Below, in pieces: positions 54,716 through 63,698 of a stretch of DNA of 64,000 bases. Both the position numbers and the translations under genes were made by a program. The notes beneath the pieces were generated by a model that had not been told where the DNA came from, did not search any database, and saw only the letters and a program-made list of their open reading frames with translations. Location of the stretch: contig NZ_JADBDT010000001.1 in NCBI RefSeq assembly GCF_014873485.1, forward strand, positions 744,001 through 808,000, written 5' to 3'. Origin of the DNA: Sphingopyxis sp. OAS728. Its GTDB lineage: Bacteria > Pseudomonadota > Alphaproteobacteria > Sphingomonadales > Sphingomonadaceae. Positions within the stretch are counted from its first letter, which is position 1, and each line of letters opens with the position of its first letter.

Positions 54716-55285
54716 ATGCAACTCTGGGTCGGCCTCGGCAATCCCGGGCCCAAATATGCGATGCACCGTCACAATGTCGGCTTCATGGCCGCCGACGTCA
54801 TCGCCGATCTCTATGGCTTCCCTGCCCCCGCGAAGAAATTCCAGGGCTGGATCCAGGAAGGCCGTATTGGATCGCAGCGCATCCTGCTGCTCAAACCCGG
54901 CACCTTCATGAACGAAAGCGGCCGCAGCGTACGCGCCGCGCTCGATTTCTACAAATTGACCGCGCAGGACGTCACCGCCTTCTACGACGAGCTCGACCTT
55001 GCCCCGATGAAGGTCAAGGTCAAGCAAGGCGGCGGTGCAGCCGGCCACAATGGCATCCGGTCGATGATCCAGCATATCGGCGAAGATTTCCGCCGCGTAC
55101 GCATCGGCATCGGCCATCCCGGCCACAAGGACCGCGTCACCGGCCACGTCCTCGGCAATTATCACAAGAGTGAAATGGAACCGCTGATCGACCTTTTGGG
55201 CGCGATCGCGGCCGAAGCGACATGGCTTGCCGACGGTGACGATGTGCGATTCCAGAGCGACCTCGCGCTGCGCCTGCAGGGTTGA
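54716..55285 (+). CDS. pth: Peptidyl-tRNA hydrolase Pth
   Basis: A 189-residue enzyme that releases tRNA from prematurely terminated peptidyl-tRNA. The N-terminus MQLWVGLGNPGPKYAMHRHNVGF has the catalytic His20. The block LLLKPGTFMNESGRSV and the segment GGAAGHNGIRSMI are also diagnostic. The start ATG at 54716 is clear. It lies 30 bases after the post-rplY hairpin; the rplY-pth order is widely conserved. Confidence 0.97.
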   Translation: MQLWVGLGNPGPKYAMHRHNVGFMAADVIADLYGFPAPAKKFQGWIQEGRIGSQRILLLKPGTFMNESGRSVRAALDFYKLTAQDVTAFYDELDLAPMKVKVKQGGGAAGHNGIRSMIQHIGEDFRRVRIGIGHPGHKDRVTGHVLGNYHKSEMEPLIDLLGAIAAEATWLADGDDVRFQSDLALRLQG

Positions 55286-55439
55286 GGCGACGCCGGCCGC
55301 TTTCGACCGATTGCAGACGTTCCTGCTCGCTACGTGATGAGCACACCGCCCATGCGCTACCAGCGGTGGCTCACCACTTGGAAGCAAGGATTGATCGAAC
55401 GGCAGGCGTGGGCTTCTCTGAAGTGCGTGGCGGCCGCCT

Positions 55440-56123
55440 TTACCGAATCTCCGTCGAGAAGAGTCGTTTGAAATCGCCGAGCGGTATGCCCTCGGCCCGG
55501 AAACGAAGTTTTCGGCTGATTTTCTGAAAATTGTTCAGCCACGGCAGTCGCGTGCCGATGCCTTTCCTCACACGGTCCCTCGTCAAATGGATTGCGACGC
55601 TTTTAACCGCGTGCCCGGGACCGAGTGCCGCGGAGAAATCGACAGGCAGCACGCGCCGGATCGAGCTCGGATCCGCCGTATCGCCAAAGACCGCGATGAT
55701 CGGATATTCGGCCGGAGCAATTTCAGCCGACTCCAGAACATTCTTTCGGCGGGCAATTCTTCGGGCGCTCTCGACGACATCGTTCCGAAAAGCTGGATCG
55801 AGTGCCAGCATCGACATTCCCGCAAGGTCGCCATGAATATTTCCGGTCCTCAGGAGAGCAAAGAGCGTCACGCCGTTCGGCAAATCGACCATCAGTGCTT
55901 CACCGCGTACATCCCATGAATGATACCTTCCTTCGGGATTTATTCCGAGCCGGTAACGCGCGCGCACTTCGTACACCGACGTGCCGGCCCAGGGTCCGGA
56001 CGGCGTATCGACTTCCACATTCATGCGAAAACGATAAGCGGAACCGGTGCCGATATAGCGAAGCGAAAGGACCGGGAGGATCACGGCAAGTGCTAGAAGA
56101 TTCAATAAGCTGCGCCAGCGCAT
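55440..56123 (-). CDS. Exported or membrane-anchored protein of unknown function
   Basis: A 227-residue protein I cannot assign. The N-terminus MRWRSLLNLLALAVILPVLSLRYIG is a signal or anchor. The rest is predicted soluble with a beta-rich section (RFRMNVEVDTPSGPWAGTSVYEVRARYRLG) and a basic C-terminal half. The ATG at 56123 is preferred because AAGGAG precedes it by ten bases; the ATG at 56132 is too close to that site. It is convergent with pth. Confidence 0.65.
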   Translation of the reverse strand: MRWRSLLNLLALAVILPVLSLRYIGTGSAYRFRMNVEVDTPSGPWAGTSVYEVRARYRLGINPEGRYHSWDVRGEALMVDLPNGVTLFALLRTGNIHGDLAGMSMLALDPAFRNDVVESARRIARRKNVLESAEIAPAEYPIIAVFGDTADPSSIRRVLPVDFSAALGPGHAVKSVAIHLTRDRVRKGIGTRLPWLNNFQKISRKLRFRAEGIPLGDFKRLFSTEIR

Positions 56124-56224
56124 TGCAATCATTCTCCTTCTGCGACGTGCTGATCAACGGACGCCACAAGCTTTGGATCAACCACTTCCTTGCGCACGAA
56201 TAATCCGGTTGTATGCGATGAAGT

Positions 56225-56293
56225 TTAACGTCCGCCCCCCCCTTTTGTGGCCATTCGCTCAATGACCGGAAGCGACCGATAGTGGACGTTAGC
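56225..56293. repeat. Inverted-repeat element left of the lower-GC gene
   Basis: Outer inverted arms AACGTCC (56227-56233) and GGACGTT (56284-56290) enclose a shorter inner TCGCT/AGCGA pair. Related-looking sequence (AACGTC-x-GC-x-CCCC) recurs at 56974-57005 on the other side of the 56333-56974 gene. The element resembles small intergenic repeats of sphingomonads, by memory only. Confidence 0.45.
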
Positions 56294-56332
56294 ATTCACG
56301 GGATACTAACCCCGAAAGAGCATCAGTAATGA

Positions 56333-56974
56333 ATGCATTTTCGATACGATGACATAATCGCACAGATTTCAGGCCGCCCCACTTGGTGGTTCAACGGTGT
56401 GCCTCGCTATAGCGCGTTCGATCCAGCTATGGTCGGATCATTTGAAATTGCGTTGGTTCACACTGAATGCCGGGAATGTCGAACTCGCTATGACGTTGCG
56501 ATTGGCTCGCAACCTCCATCCTTCGCTTCCCTTCGGGACGTAATCTCTTTCGAAAACCGTCTTAATGTGGGTGACCCACCATTTGCGTGCGCCGAAATGG
56601 GCGCGCGCTGCAGCGGGGGTTATTGCATGACATCACTTGAAATGCGCGTGCTTGAGTTTTGGACGAAAGATGGACGAATCTCAAACGCGTGGCGCCGCGA
56701 TACTCATTGGGAACGCCCCCTCATCCACGCAAACTGGGATTCCAACGCTCAAGATGACGAAGGTGTTTGGGGCCGCATTCTGGATTCAGATCGGATTGAC
56801 GAATGGTCGCAAGCGCGTCGCGACGGTGACTTTGCTACTATGGTTGCGATCCTCAAAGAGTTCGATTGCGAGCGCCCCTTGGAAGTGGCGCATATGATTG
56901 ACCTCGAACGCCGTTATCAACTTTTGAGGGACAAAACCTCGGCGATAAGAAATGATCGCTTCGGCGAAAATTGA
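56333..56974 (+). CDS. Unknown protein with CxxC and Cys-rich segments, lower GC than neighbours
   Basis: A 213-residue cytoplasmic protein without signal peptide or membrane segment. A possible zinc site is formed by CRECRTRYD (C-x2-C near residue 44) and a second cluster CAEMGARCSGGYC near 85-97. WTKDGRISNAWRRDTHWERP follows and the C-terminus is helical. I do not recognise a family. Base composition looks visibly less GC-rich than the flanking genes and codon use is less biased, and repeat-like sequences lie on both sides. This suggests acquisition by transfer. Confidence 0.6.
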   Translation: MHFRYDDIIAQISGRPTWWFNGVPRYSAFDPAMVGSFEIALVHTECRECRTRYDVAIGSQPPSFASLRDVISFENRLNVGDPPFACAEMGARCSGGYCMTSLEMRVLEFWTKDGRISNAWRRDTHWERPLIHANWDSNAQDDEGVWGRILDSDRIDEWSQARRDGDFATMVAILKEFDCERPLEVAHMIDLERRYQLLRDKTSAIRNDRFGEN

Positions 56975-57065
56975 ACGTCAGCTCCCCACCCCAAAACAGA
57001 CATTCAAACGTCAATTTGGCGGGGCGACCGAAGTAAGGCATGATGGGTCCGAAAGGAGCCGTCTC

Positions 57066-58058
57066 ATGCCCGATCGCCATAGCCCGAGCCGCCGCGAGCT
57101 TATCGCTGGCGCCGCCGCCCTCACCGCGGCAGCCCCCGGCCTGCTTCACGCCGCCACGCCGGAGGCTCCATCGCTGAAGGGCCGCACCGTGCTGATTACC
57201 GGCGCATCGAGCGGTTTCGGCCGCGTGGGTGCGCTCCACTATGCCCGGCTCGGCGCGAAGGTCATCGCGACAATGCGGGGTGTTCCGCGCCCCGAAGCCG
57301 AAACGCTTGCCGCCGAGGCCGCGAAGGACAAGCTCGACCTGCACATCGTCGAGATCGACGTGACCGATGACAGCTCGGTTGCAGCGGGAACCGCCAAGGC
57401 TCTGCAACTCGCAAATGGGCGTATCGACACGCTGGTCAACAATGCCGGCATCGGCATCACCGGCCCGGTCGAGGTGCAGGACATGGAAGCGACGCGGCTG
57501 ATCTTCGAAACCAATGTGCTGGGCATCCAGCGCATGCTTCGCGCGTTGCTACCGCAGATGCGTGCGGCGAAGCGCGGGCAGATCTTCAACATCTCGTCGC
57601 AACTCGGCCGCGTTATCGTGCCCGGCGGCGGTCATTATTCGGCGACGAAGTTCGCGGTCGAAGCGCTGTCCGAACAGCTCGCCTATGAGCTGGTTCCGCA
57701 CGGGATCGAGGTGACGATCATCCAGCCCGGCGGCTATCCGACGCGCGTGTGGCAGAATCGCAATGTCTATACCGGCGCATTGAAAGGGCGCAGCGACGCC
57801 GCGCTGCTCGCCGCCTACGAACCCTTTACCAAGGGCATGGGCACCGAAGACGGCACAGGCCGCAGCGCCGACCCTGCCGACGTGCCGCGCGCGATTGCCG
57901 ACATCATGGCGATGCCCGCAGGGTCGCGGCCGCTCCGCCGCGCGGTGCACCCCGGCAACAAGCCGCAGGAGGCGATCAACAAGGTCGCGGCGGAGGTGCA
58001 GCTTGCATGGCTGGGCGGATCGCCGCTCGGCCCACTGATCAAGGCCGTGCACGACTGA
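57066..58058 (+). CDS. Short-chain dehydrogenase/reductase with Tat signal
   Basis: A 330-residue oxidoreductase. The N-terminus has the twin-arginine motif SRRELIAGAAALTAAAPG, so it is probably exported folded. The SDR domain follows with TGASSGFGRVG (dinucleotide site), NNAGIGITGP, and a catalytic Ser-Tyr-Lys triad in SSQLGRVIVPGGGHYSATKFAVEA. Such exported SDRs are unusual but occur in sphingomonads. The substrate is unknown. The ATG at 57066 gives the Tat signal; the longer frame is a shadow. Confidence 0.87.
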   Translation: MPDRHSPSRRELIAGAAALTAAAPGLLHAATPEAPSLKGRTVLITGASSGFGRVGALHYARLGAKVIATMRGVPRPEAETLAAEAAKDKLDLHIVEIDVTDDSSVAAGTAKALQLANGRIDTLVNNAGIGITGPVEVQDMEATRLIFETNVLGIQRMLRALLPQMRAAKRGQIFNISSQLGRVIVPGGGHYSATKFAVEALSEQLAYELVPHGIEVTIIQPGGYPTRVWQNRNVYTGALKGRSDAALLAAYEPFTKGMGTEDGTGRSADPADVPRAIADIMAMPAGSRPLRRAVHPGNKPQEAINKVAAEVQLAWLGGSPLGPLIKAVHD

Positions 58059-58202
58059 CCGTTCGCCATGTCACGGAAGCGTCATAGGAATCATATGCTC
58101 CCGACTTGGTGAAGCCATGTAGCTGACACCTCCCTCTGCAATCGGTGCGCGACCTCACCCGGACAGCGAGTCCGGGGCTCAACCGAAAACAGGGGAACTG
58201 CA

Positions 58203-60077
58203 TTGTCCTATCTTACCGATGAAGCCCGCGCGCCCTTTCGCCGCGAGGCCGACGGGCTTCCCGGGCCCGACAGCCTGGAGGCGATTGTCGCCCAAAATCC
58301 GACGCGCCGCACGCTGCTCAGAAACGGCCTGTTCGGCCTGTCCGTGCTCCCCGTCATGGCCCTTGCTGCGTGCGACGATACGAGCGGCGACCCGAGTGTC
58401 ACACTCCCGCCAAACCCCACCCCGACGCCGACCCCCACCCCGACACCCGCGCCGAGCTTCGCGGTCAGCTTTGCAGCGGTCGCCGCGAACCAAAATGACG
58501 CGGTCACCGTTCCCGCGGGCTACACCGTCGACGTTCTCCTAAAAGCCGGCGATTCGGTCGAAGCGGGCGCGCCGTATAGCGGCAGCTTCCCGACCCCCGC
58601 GGTCGCCGAGAAATGGGCCGGCGGCAATCACGACGGCATGGAATATTTCGCATTTCCGGGCGTCGACGCCAACAATCGCGGCCTGCTGGCGCTCAACCAT
58701 GAGCTGCCCGATTTCAACATCCTGATGGCCGGCACCTATAATGAAGCGACCGCAACCGCCGACCAAAAGGCGCTTGCCCTGTCGGCAGTCGGCATCAGCG
58801 TCGTCGAGATTTCAAAGGGCAGCGACGGCAAATGGTCGGTTCAGGCCGGATCGACCTTCAATCGCCGCTACACCGGCAATACCAGCTATCGCGCCAGCGG
58901 CCCCGCCGCCAGCCGGACCACGGGCACTATCAAGGGCATGCTGAACAATTGTTCGAGCGGCCGCACGCCGTGGGATACCTATCTGACCTGCGAAGAGACG
59001 ATGAACAATTATCTCGACCTGTCGCAGCCCGACAATGACTATGGCTGGGTGGTCGAGATCGACCCGCGGCGCGAACTGGCGGTGCCGACCAAACGCACCG
59101 CGATGGGCCGCTTCAACCATGAAAACGTCGCCTATATGACGAACAGCGCCAACCGCGTCGCATTCTATATGGGCGACGACAACACGCCGGGCTGTATCTA
59201 CAAATTCATCCCCAATCAGGCGTACAGCACGACGAACCGCGCGGCGAACACCGACCTGCTCGACAATGGCACGCTTTATGTCGCGCGCTTCAACGCCGAC
59301 GGCACGGGCGAATGGCGCGCACTGGTCGTTGGGCAGAACGGCCTGACTGCGGGCGCGTCGGACCCCGGCAACGTCAGCCAGAGCACGACGCCGCCGACCC
59401 CCACGATCGTCAACTTCAACAACCAGGCCGATGTGCTGATCAACTGCCAGTCGGCGGCGCGCGTCGCCGGCGGCACCGTGATGGACCGCCCCGAATGGCT
59501 GACCGTCGCGCCCGACAACAAGGCCGTGTTCTGCACGCTGACGAACAACAGCGGTCGCCGCGTCGTCGATGCGGCAAACCCGCGCGTCACCAACCTGCAC
59601 GGCCATATCCTGAAGTTCCGCGAGCAAGGCGATTCGCCGCTGGCGACAACGTTCACCTGGGAAATCTTCCTGACCGCCGGCGACCCGTCGCTGGCATCGG
59701 GCGGCAGCAACCTCGTCGGCAATATCGTCGGCGACACCTTCTCGAGCCCCGACGGGCTGCGCATCGACCCGCAGGGCCGCATGTGGGTCCAGACCGACCA
59801 TAGCGTTCCCGGCAACTCGGGCGTCGCGGGCCGGACGATCGACCAGGCCTTTGGTCATAATGCGATGTTCTACATCGACCAGGTGTCGAAGCAGTCGAAG
59901 CGTTTCCTCGTCGGCCCGCTGGGCTGCGAGATCACGGGCCTCGCCTATACGCCCGACCTTCGCACCTTCTTCGTCAACATCCAGCACCCGACCGGCAACT
60001 GGCCGGTCGCGGGGCAGCAGCCGCGTTCGTCGACCATCGTCGTCCGCCGCACCGACAATCAGCCCGTCGGGAACTGA
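58203..60077 (+). CDS. PhoX-like (DUF839) Tat-exported protein
   Basis: A 624-residue protein. Residues 1-60 contain a Tat-type signal (TRRTLLRNGLFGLSVLPVMALAAC) in which the Cys suggests a lipoprotein. A Thr-Pro repeat linker (TPTPTPTPTPAP) follows. The rest is a PhoX-like beta-propeller with GMEYFAFPG, LLALNHELPDF, a typical CEETMNNYLDL stretch and a later MWVQTDHSVPGNSG. PhoX proteins are periplasmic alkaline phosphatases; activity here is inferred. Start is TTG at 58203 with a well-spaced AGGGGA site. Confidence 0.84.
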   Translation: MSYLTDEARAPFRREADGLPGPDSLEAIVAQNPTRRTLLRNGLFGLSVLPVMALAACDDTSGDPSVTLPPNPTPTPTPTPTPAPSFAVSFAAVAANQNDAVTVPAGYTVDVLLKAGDSVEAGAPYSGSFPTPAVAEKWAGGNHDGMEYFAFPGVDANNRGLLALNHELPDFNILMAGTYNEATATADQKALALSAVGISVVEISKGSDGKWSVQAGSTFNRRYTGNTSYRASGPAASRTTGTIKGMLNNCSSGRTPWDTYLTCEETMNNYLDLSQPDNDYGWVVEIDPRRELAVPTKRTAMGRFNHENVAYMTNSANRVAFYMGDDNTPGCIYKFIPNQAYSTTNRAANTDLLDNGTLYVARFNADGTGEWRALVVGQNGLTAGASDPGNVSQSTTPPTPTIVNFNNQADVLINCQSAARVAGGTVMDRPEWLTVAPDNKAVFCTLTNNSGRRVVDAANPRVTNLHGHILKFREQGDSPLATTFTWEIFLTAGDPSLASGGSNLVGNIVGDTFSSPDGLRIDPQGRMWVQTDHSVPGNSGVAGRTIDQAFGHNAMFYIDQVSKQSKRFLVGPLGCEITGLAYTPDLRTFFVNIQHPTGNWPVAGQQPRSSTIVVRRTDNQPVGN

Positions 60078-60086
60078 CAGGCCGCG

Positions 60087-60118
60087 CGCCGCCCGCTTTC
60101 ATTGGGAAGCGGGCGGCG
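60087..60118. terminator. Hairpin between convergent PhoX-like and hydrolase genes
   Basis: Twelve-base arms CGCCGCCCGCTT (60087-60098) and AAGCGGGCGGCG (60107-60118) with an 8-base loop lie between two convergent stops (60077 and 60122). Position and strength fit a bidirectional terminator, though neither strand shows a long T-run. Confidence 0.55.
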
Positions 60119-60121
60119 GCG

Positions 60122-61273
60122 TCACACGAATTTCATATCGCCGAAAATCCAGCGCCACGGCGTACCGGTCTCGCCGAGGATGTCGCGCACGATCATCGGG
60201 AACGCCGCCTCGGCGCGGACATCGTTCGACATGATCAGAACGCAGCGCTCGCCCTTTTCGAGGCAGACGAGCGTATTGCCGGTCGAATCATTATGCCCGC
60301 CGCGGAAGAATGCGGCGCCCTGCGGCCCGGTGAAGGTGATCAACCCAACGCTCGCAGCAATACCGGGCGACTGCGCGGCCACCGGCGCGTCGTCCTGCAG
60401 CGTTGGAAATTGCGAGCGCGACCGGATGGCAAGGCCCGGCCGCAGCAGTTCGGCGCGCGCGGCCTTCGACAGCCCCTCCCCTGAAACGAGAGCTGCTGCG
60501 AAATTGGCGAGATCGGTGATCGTCGTATCCATCGACCCCGCCGCGCGCACGCGGCTCCGCTCGTCGTGCGGCACTGCCTTGCCGTCGATTTCCCAGCCGT
60601 CGGCCAGATTGGCCGCAAAATCGGGGCGCCAGATCAGGCTGGAATTCGGCATTTTCAGCGGATCGAAAACGAGCCGCTGGATTTCCTTGCCGGCGTCAAG
60701 ACCGAGCCCCTCATCGATAGCAAATTGAAGCAGGCTGATCCCCTCGCCCGAATAGCCGTAACGGCTGCCCGGATCGAAATGGATGCGCAGCTTTTCGTCG
60801 GGTTCGAGAAAAGCGAAATTCGCAAAGCCGGTGCTGTGGTTCAGCACCATACGCGGGGTGATCGTCCGCCAACGCTCGTCACCGGCCAGATCGCCCCAAT
60901 TGCCATAGGCGTCGAGATTGCCATAGTCGGGCAGCGGCTTCGCGAGCATCGCCGCGATCGGCTTGTCGAGATCGACCTTGCCCTCGTCGACCAGCCGCAG
61001 CACGGTATAGGCGAACACCGCCTTGGTCAGCGACGCGCCATACATGATCGTCTGCGGCGTCAGCGGATCGCCCTTGGCATTGCGCTCGCCGAACGCCTGC
61101 ACCGAGACGACCTTACCCTTGTCGATCGTCGCGATTGCCAGACCGCGCGCGCCGGTCGCGCTCATTGCCTGCTTTGCGGTTTTGGCGATCGCCGCCTCGC
61201 CCGGCAGCGATTTGGCGGCAGCGGGCGTCGCCATCAGCAAGGGTAACAGCCAACCGAGTTTCGCAGCACGCAT
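60122..61273 (-). CDS. Serine hydrolase, class C beta-lactamase fold
   Basis: A 383-residue secreted protein with a signal peptide (MRAAKLGWLLPLLMATPAAA). The catalytic Ser-x-x-Lys is S81-L-T-K84 in YGASLTKAVFAYT. The tyrosine of the Y-x-N-like motif is Y174 in YGYSGEG, and the third motif may be in RGGHNDSTGN. Such enzymes include esterases, D-amino-peptidases and EstB-type hydrolases as well as beta-lactamases. The ATG at 61273 has GGGAG at ideal spacing. It is downstream of the CAP-domain gene (67 bases). Confidence 0.86.
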   Translation of the reverse strand: MRAAKLGWLLPLLMATPAAAKSLPGEAAIAKTAKQAMSATGARGLAIATIDKGKVVSVQAFGERNAKGDPLTPQTIMYGASLTKAVFAYTVLRLVDEGKVDLDKPIAAMLAKPLPDYGNLDAYGNWGDLAGDERWRTITPRMVLNHSTGFANFAFLEPDEKLRIHFDPGSRYGYSGEGISLLQFAIDEGLGLDAGKEIQRLVFDPLKMPNSSLIWRPDFAANLADGWEIDGKAVPHDERSRVRAAGSMDTTITDLANFAAALVSGEGLSKAARAELLRPGLAIRSRSQFPTLQDDAPVAAQSPGIAASVGLITFTGPQGAAFFRGGHNDSTGNTLVCLEKGERCVLIMSNDVRAEAAFPMIVRDILGETGTPWRWIFGDMKFV

Positions 61274-61340
61274 TACCATCTCCCGATGCAAGATATGGCA
61301 ACTGCTATACTATGGCAATACACCATGCAAGCTCTTGCGG

Positions 61341-61997
61341 TCAGGGCGCTTTTCTCCGTGGCGGCGGTGGCGGCGAACCGTCGCGGGTCTCCGACATCAG
61401 CGTCACGCACATCGTTCTGTGCACCGGATGCCGGCCGCATGCGATTCCGGCATAACGGTGCGTCGGGCGCAGCAGGCTATGGCGATGTCCGCGGTCGGGG
61501 ACGCCGTCGTCGATCAGCAGCTGGTCGACCACGCCTTCGGGGGTGTGGTGGCCATAGGTGATGACCTCGTTCACATAGGGCCCACCACCGCGCGCCTTCA
61601 TTCGTTCGCCGGGGCCGCTGCCCTTCGTGTAATGGCCGACCGCACCCGATCGCGACTGGACCGCGACATGGTCGGCGGCGGCGCGGGCCAGCGGGTCGCT
61701 CCATTCGAGTTCGGTAAGCGGCTTTTCGCGGCGGAGGTCGCGGATCGCCTCGTCGACCGCGGCGACGCCCTCGCGCGTCATGATGTCGATCTCGCTATCG
61801 TCGTCGCTGACGAGGAGCTTGCCCTCGAAGCGCGGGCGATAGTCGCGCAGATATTCGGCATAGGCCGCCGGATCGCTGCGGAAGCGATTGAGTTCGGTGA
61901 AGACCCCTTGCTCGAAACGGCTCGGCGCCGCAATCGCGGCAGTCGCGCCGATGGTGAGCAAGACGCCGGCGGCAAGAAGGAAGCGGGGCTTTGTCAT
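61341..61997 (-). CDS. CAP-domain (SCP/PR1-like) secreted protein
   Basis: A 218-residue protein with a signal peptide (MTKPRFLLAAGVLLTIGATAAIA). The CAP domain begins with FTELNRFRSDPAAYAEYL and has LTELEWSDPLARAAADHVAVQ, a later SGAVGHYTKG block with the first zinc-binding His, and a HRHSLLRPTHRYAGIA block. The ATG at 61997 is the only sensible start. It is transcribed before the serine hydrolase. Function in bacteria is poorly known. Confidence 0.85.
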   Translation of the reverse strand: MTKPRFLLAAGVLLTIGATAAIAAPSRFEQGVFTELNRFRSDPAAYAEYLRDYRPRFEGKLLVSDDDSEIDIMTREGVAAVDEAIRDLRREKPLTELEWSDPLARAAADHVAVQSRSGAVGHYTKGSGPGERMKARGGGPYVNEVITYGHHTPEGVVDQLLIDDGVPDRGHRHSLLRPTHRYAGIACGRHPVHRTMCVTLMSETRDGSPPPPPRRKAP

Positions 61998-62127
61998 GGC
62001 CGGTGCGATAAAGCCGCAAGTCTGAACCGCGCGCAACGGCAAAGGCTGGCATCCGGCGCAACTTGGCGCTAGGGGCGCTGCAACAGCGGCGCCCACTCAA
62101 TCGCGCGCCGAACCTCACGGAGTTTTT

Positions 62128-63225
62128 ATGGGTTTCAAATGCGGCATCGTCGGCCTGCCCAACGTCGGCAAGTCCACCCTCTTCAACGCGCTGACCGAGA
62201 CCGCGGCGGCGCAGGCGGCAAACTATCCTTTCTGCACGATCGAGCCGAATATCGGCAACGTCGCGGTGCCCGACGCGCGGCTCGAAAAGCTCGCCGCCAT
62301 CGCCAGCAGCAAAAAGATCATCGCGACGCAGCTCGCCTTCGTCGACATCGCCGGACTCGTGCGCGGCGCGTCGAAGGGCGAAGGTCTCGGCAACCAGTTC
62401 CTCGGCAATATCCGCGAAGTCGACGCGATCGTCCATGTGCTGCGCTGCTTCGAGGATGACGACATCCAGCATGTCGAGAACAAGGTCGATCCGGTCGCCG
62501 ATGCCGAGACGGTCGAGACCGAGCTGTTGCTCTCCGACCTCGAAAGCCTCGAAAAGCGCGTCCCTGCCTTTGCGAAGAAGGCGGCGCAGGGCGACAAGGA
62601 AGCGAAGATCGCCGCCTCGGTGCTCGGGCAGGCGCTCGACCTGCTCCGCGAAGGCAAGCCCGCGCGGCTCGTCGAACCGAAGGACGACGAGGAAGCCCGT
62701 GTGCTGCGCACCGCGCAGCTTTTGACCTCGAAGCCCGTCCTCTACGTCTGCAACGTCGACGAAGGCAGCGCCGCCAATGGCAACGCTTTCTCCGAAAAGG
62801 TCTTCGCCAAGGCCGCCGCCGAGGGCGCGCAGGCCGTCGTTGTCTCGGCCGCGATCGAAAGCGAGCTGGTGACGATGGACATGGCCGACCGGCTCGAGTT
62901 CCTCGAAGAGATGGGCCTCCACGAAACCGGGCTCGCTCGCGTCATCCGCGCCGGTTACGAGCTGCTCCACCTGATCACCTTCTTCACCGTCGGCCCGCAG
63001 GAAGCGCGCGCCTGGACCGTTCACACGGGCGCCACCGCCCCCGAAGCCGCGGGCGAGATCCACAGCGATTTCCAGAAGGGCTTCATCCGCGCCGAAACCA
63101 TCGCCTACGACGATTATGTCACGCTGGGCGGCGAAGCGAAGGCGCGCGAGGCGGGGAAGCTGCGCGCCGAAGGCAAGGCCTATGTCGTCCACGACGGCGA
63201 CGTGATGCACTTCCTGCACAGCTAG
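62128..63225 (+). CDS. ychF: Redox-regulated ATPase YchF (Obg-related GTPase family)
   Basis: A 365-residue P-loop NTPase. The N-terminus MGFKCGIVGLPNVGKSTLFNALT contains the P-loop and switch sequences follow (NYPFCTIEPNIG, VDIAGLVRGASKGEG). The specificity motif NVDEGSAA is near 210. The C-terminal TGS-like domain includes LITFFTVGPQEARAWTVH. All match YchF, which prefers ATP. The ATG at 62128 gives the canonical start. A hairpin follows the stop. Confidence 0.97.
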   Translation: MGFKCGIVGLPNVGKSTLFNALTETAAAQAANYPFCTIEPNIGNVAVPDARLEKLAAIASSKKIIATQLAFVDIAGLVRGASKGEGLGNQFLGNIREVDAIVHVLRCFEDDDIQHVENKVDPVADAETVETELLLSDLESLEKRVPAFAKKAAQGDKEAKIAASVLGQALDLLREGKPARLVEPKDDEEARVLRTAQLLTSKPVLYVCNVDEGSAANGNAFSEKVFAKAAAEGAQAVVVSAAIESELVTMDMADRLEFLEEMGLHETGLARVIRAGYELLHLITFFTVGPQEARAWTVHTGATAPEAAGEIHSDFQKGFIRAETIAYDDYVTLGGEAKAREAGKLRAEGKAYVVHDGDVMHFLHS

Positions 63226-63231
63226 TATCTG

Positions 63232-63251
63232 CCCTCCCGCTCGCGGGAGGG
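63232..63251 (+). terminator. Hairpin after ychF
   Basis: Arms CCCTCCCG and CGGGAGGG with loop CTCG begin 7 bases after the ychF stop, between it and the convergent merR-type gene. No T-run; it is one of three similar CCTCCCG hairpins in the window. Confidence 0.5.
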
Positions 63252-63252
63252 G

Positions 63253-63657
63253 TCAGTTCGGTTCGAATGCCGCCAATATGGGGCACGGCCCCTTGTCGCT
63301 CGCCGCGCATTGGTCGGCGAGGCGCGCGAGCGCGGCGCGCGTTTGGGTCATCTGCGCGATTTTTTCGTCGAGAACTTCGATCCGTTGGCGCGCCAGCGTG
63401 CGCACGCGGACGCGGTCGTCGCTCGCCTCGAGCGCGAGCAGTTCGGAAATCTCGTCGAGCGTGAAGCCCGATGCCTGCGCCGATCGGATGAACTTCAAGC
63501 GCCGCAGGTCATCCTCGCCATAGCGGCGGATGCCGCCGCCCCAGCCGTCGCCGCCGCTGCGCGCGGGTGTGTCGAGCAGGCCGCGGCGCTGGTAATAGCG
63601 GATCGTCTCGACCCCGACATCGCCTGCCCGCGCCAATTTTCCGATCGTGAGCTGCAT
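63253..63657 (-). CDS. MerR-family transcriptional regulator
   Basis: A 134-residue regulator closely resembling mercury-type MerR: MQLTIGKLARAGDVGVETIRYYQRRGLL, then GIRRYGEDDLRRLKFIRSAQASGFTLDEI. The C-terminal coil ends with C117 and C125 in DQCAASDKGPCPIL. This matches the spacing of MerR Cys117/Cys126 to within one residue. The first ligand of mercury MerR (Cys82) appears absent. It could sense another metal or a thiol stress. Divergent from the glutaredoxin-like gene, with a mer-type operator in the 41-base gap. Confidence 0.88.
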   Translation of the reverse strand: MQLTIGKLARAGDVGVETIRYYQRRGLLDTPARSGGDGWGGGIRRYGEDDLRRLKFIRSAQASGFTLDEISELLALEASDDRVRVRTLARQRIEVLDEKIAQMTQTRAALARLADQCAASDKGPCPILAAFEPN

Positions 63658-63660
63658 CGC

Positions 63661-63692
63661 TTGACTCCGTACTATGGTACGGATGCCATATG
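63661..63692 (+). promoter_or_regulatory. Mer-type operator/promoter between MerR and the glutaredoxin-like gene
   Basis: A -35 TTGACT (63661-63666) is followed by a perfect dyad CCGTACTATGGTACGG (63667-63682, 6-base arms, TATG centre) in a 19-base spacer. CCATAT (63686-63691) is a possible -10. The long 19-base spacer and CCGTAC/GTACGG arms are the signature of MerR-activated promoters, close to the known mer operator. Confidence 0.8.
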
Positions 63693-63698
63693 GGGTGC

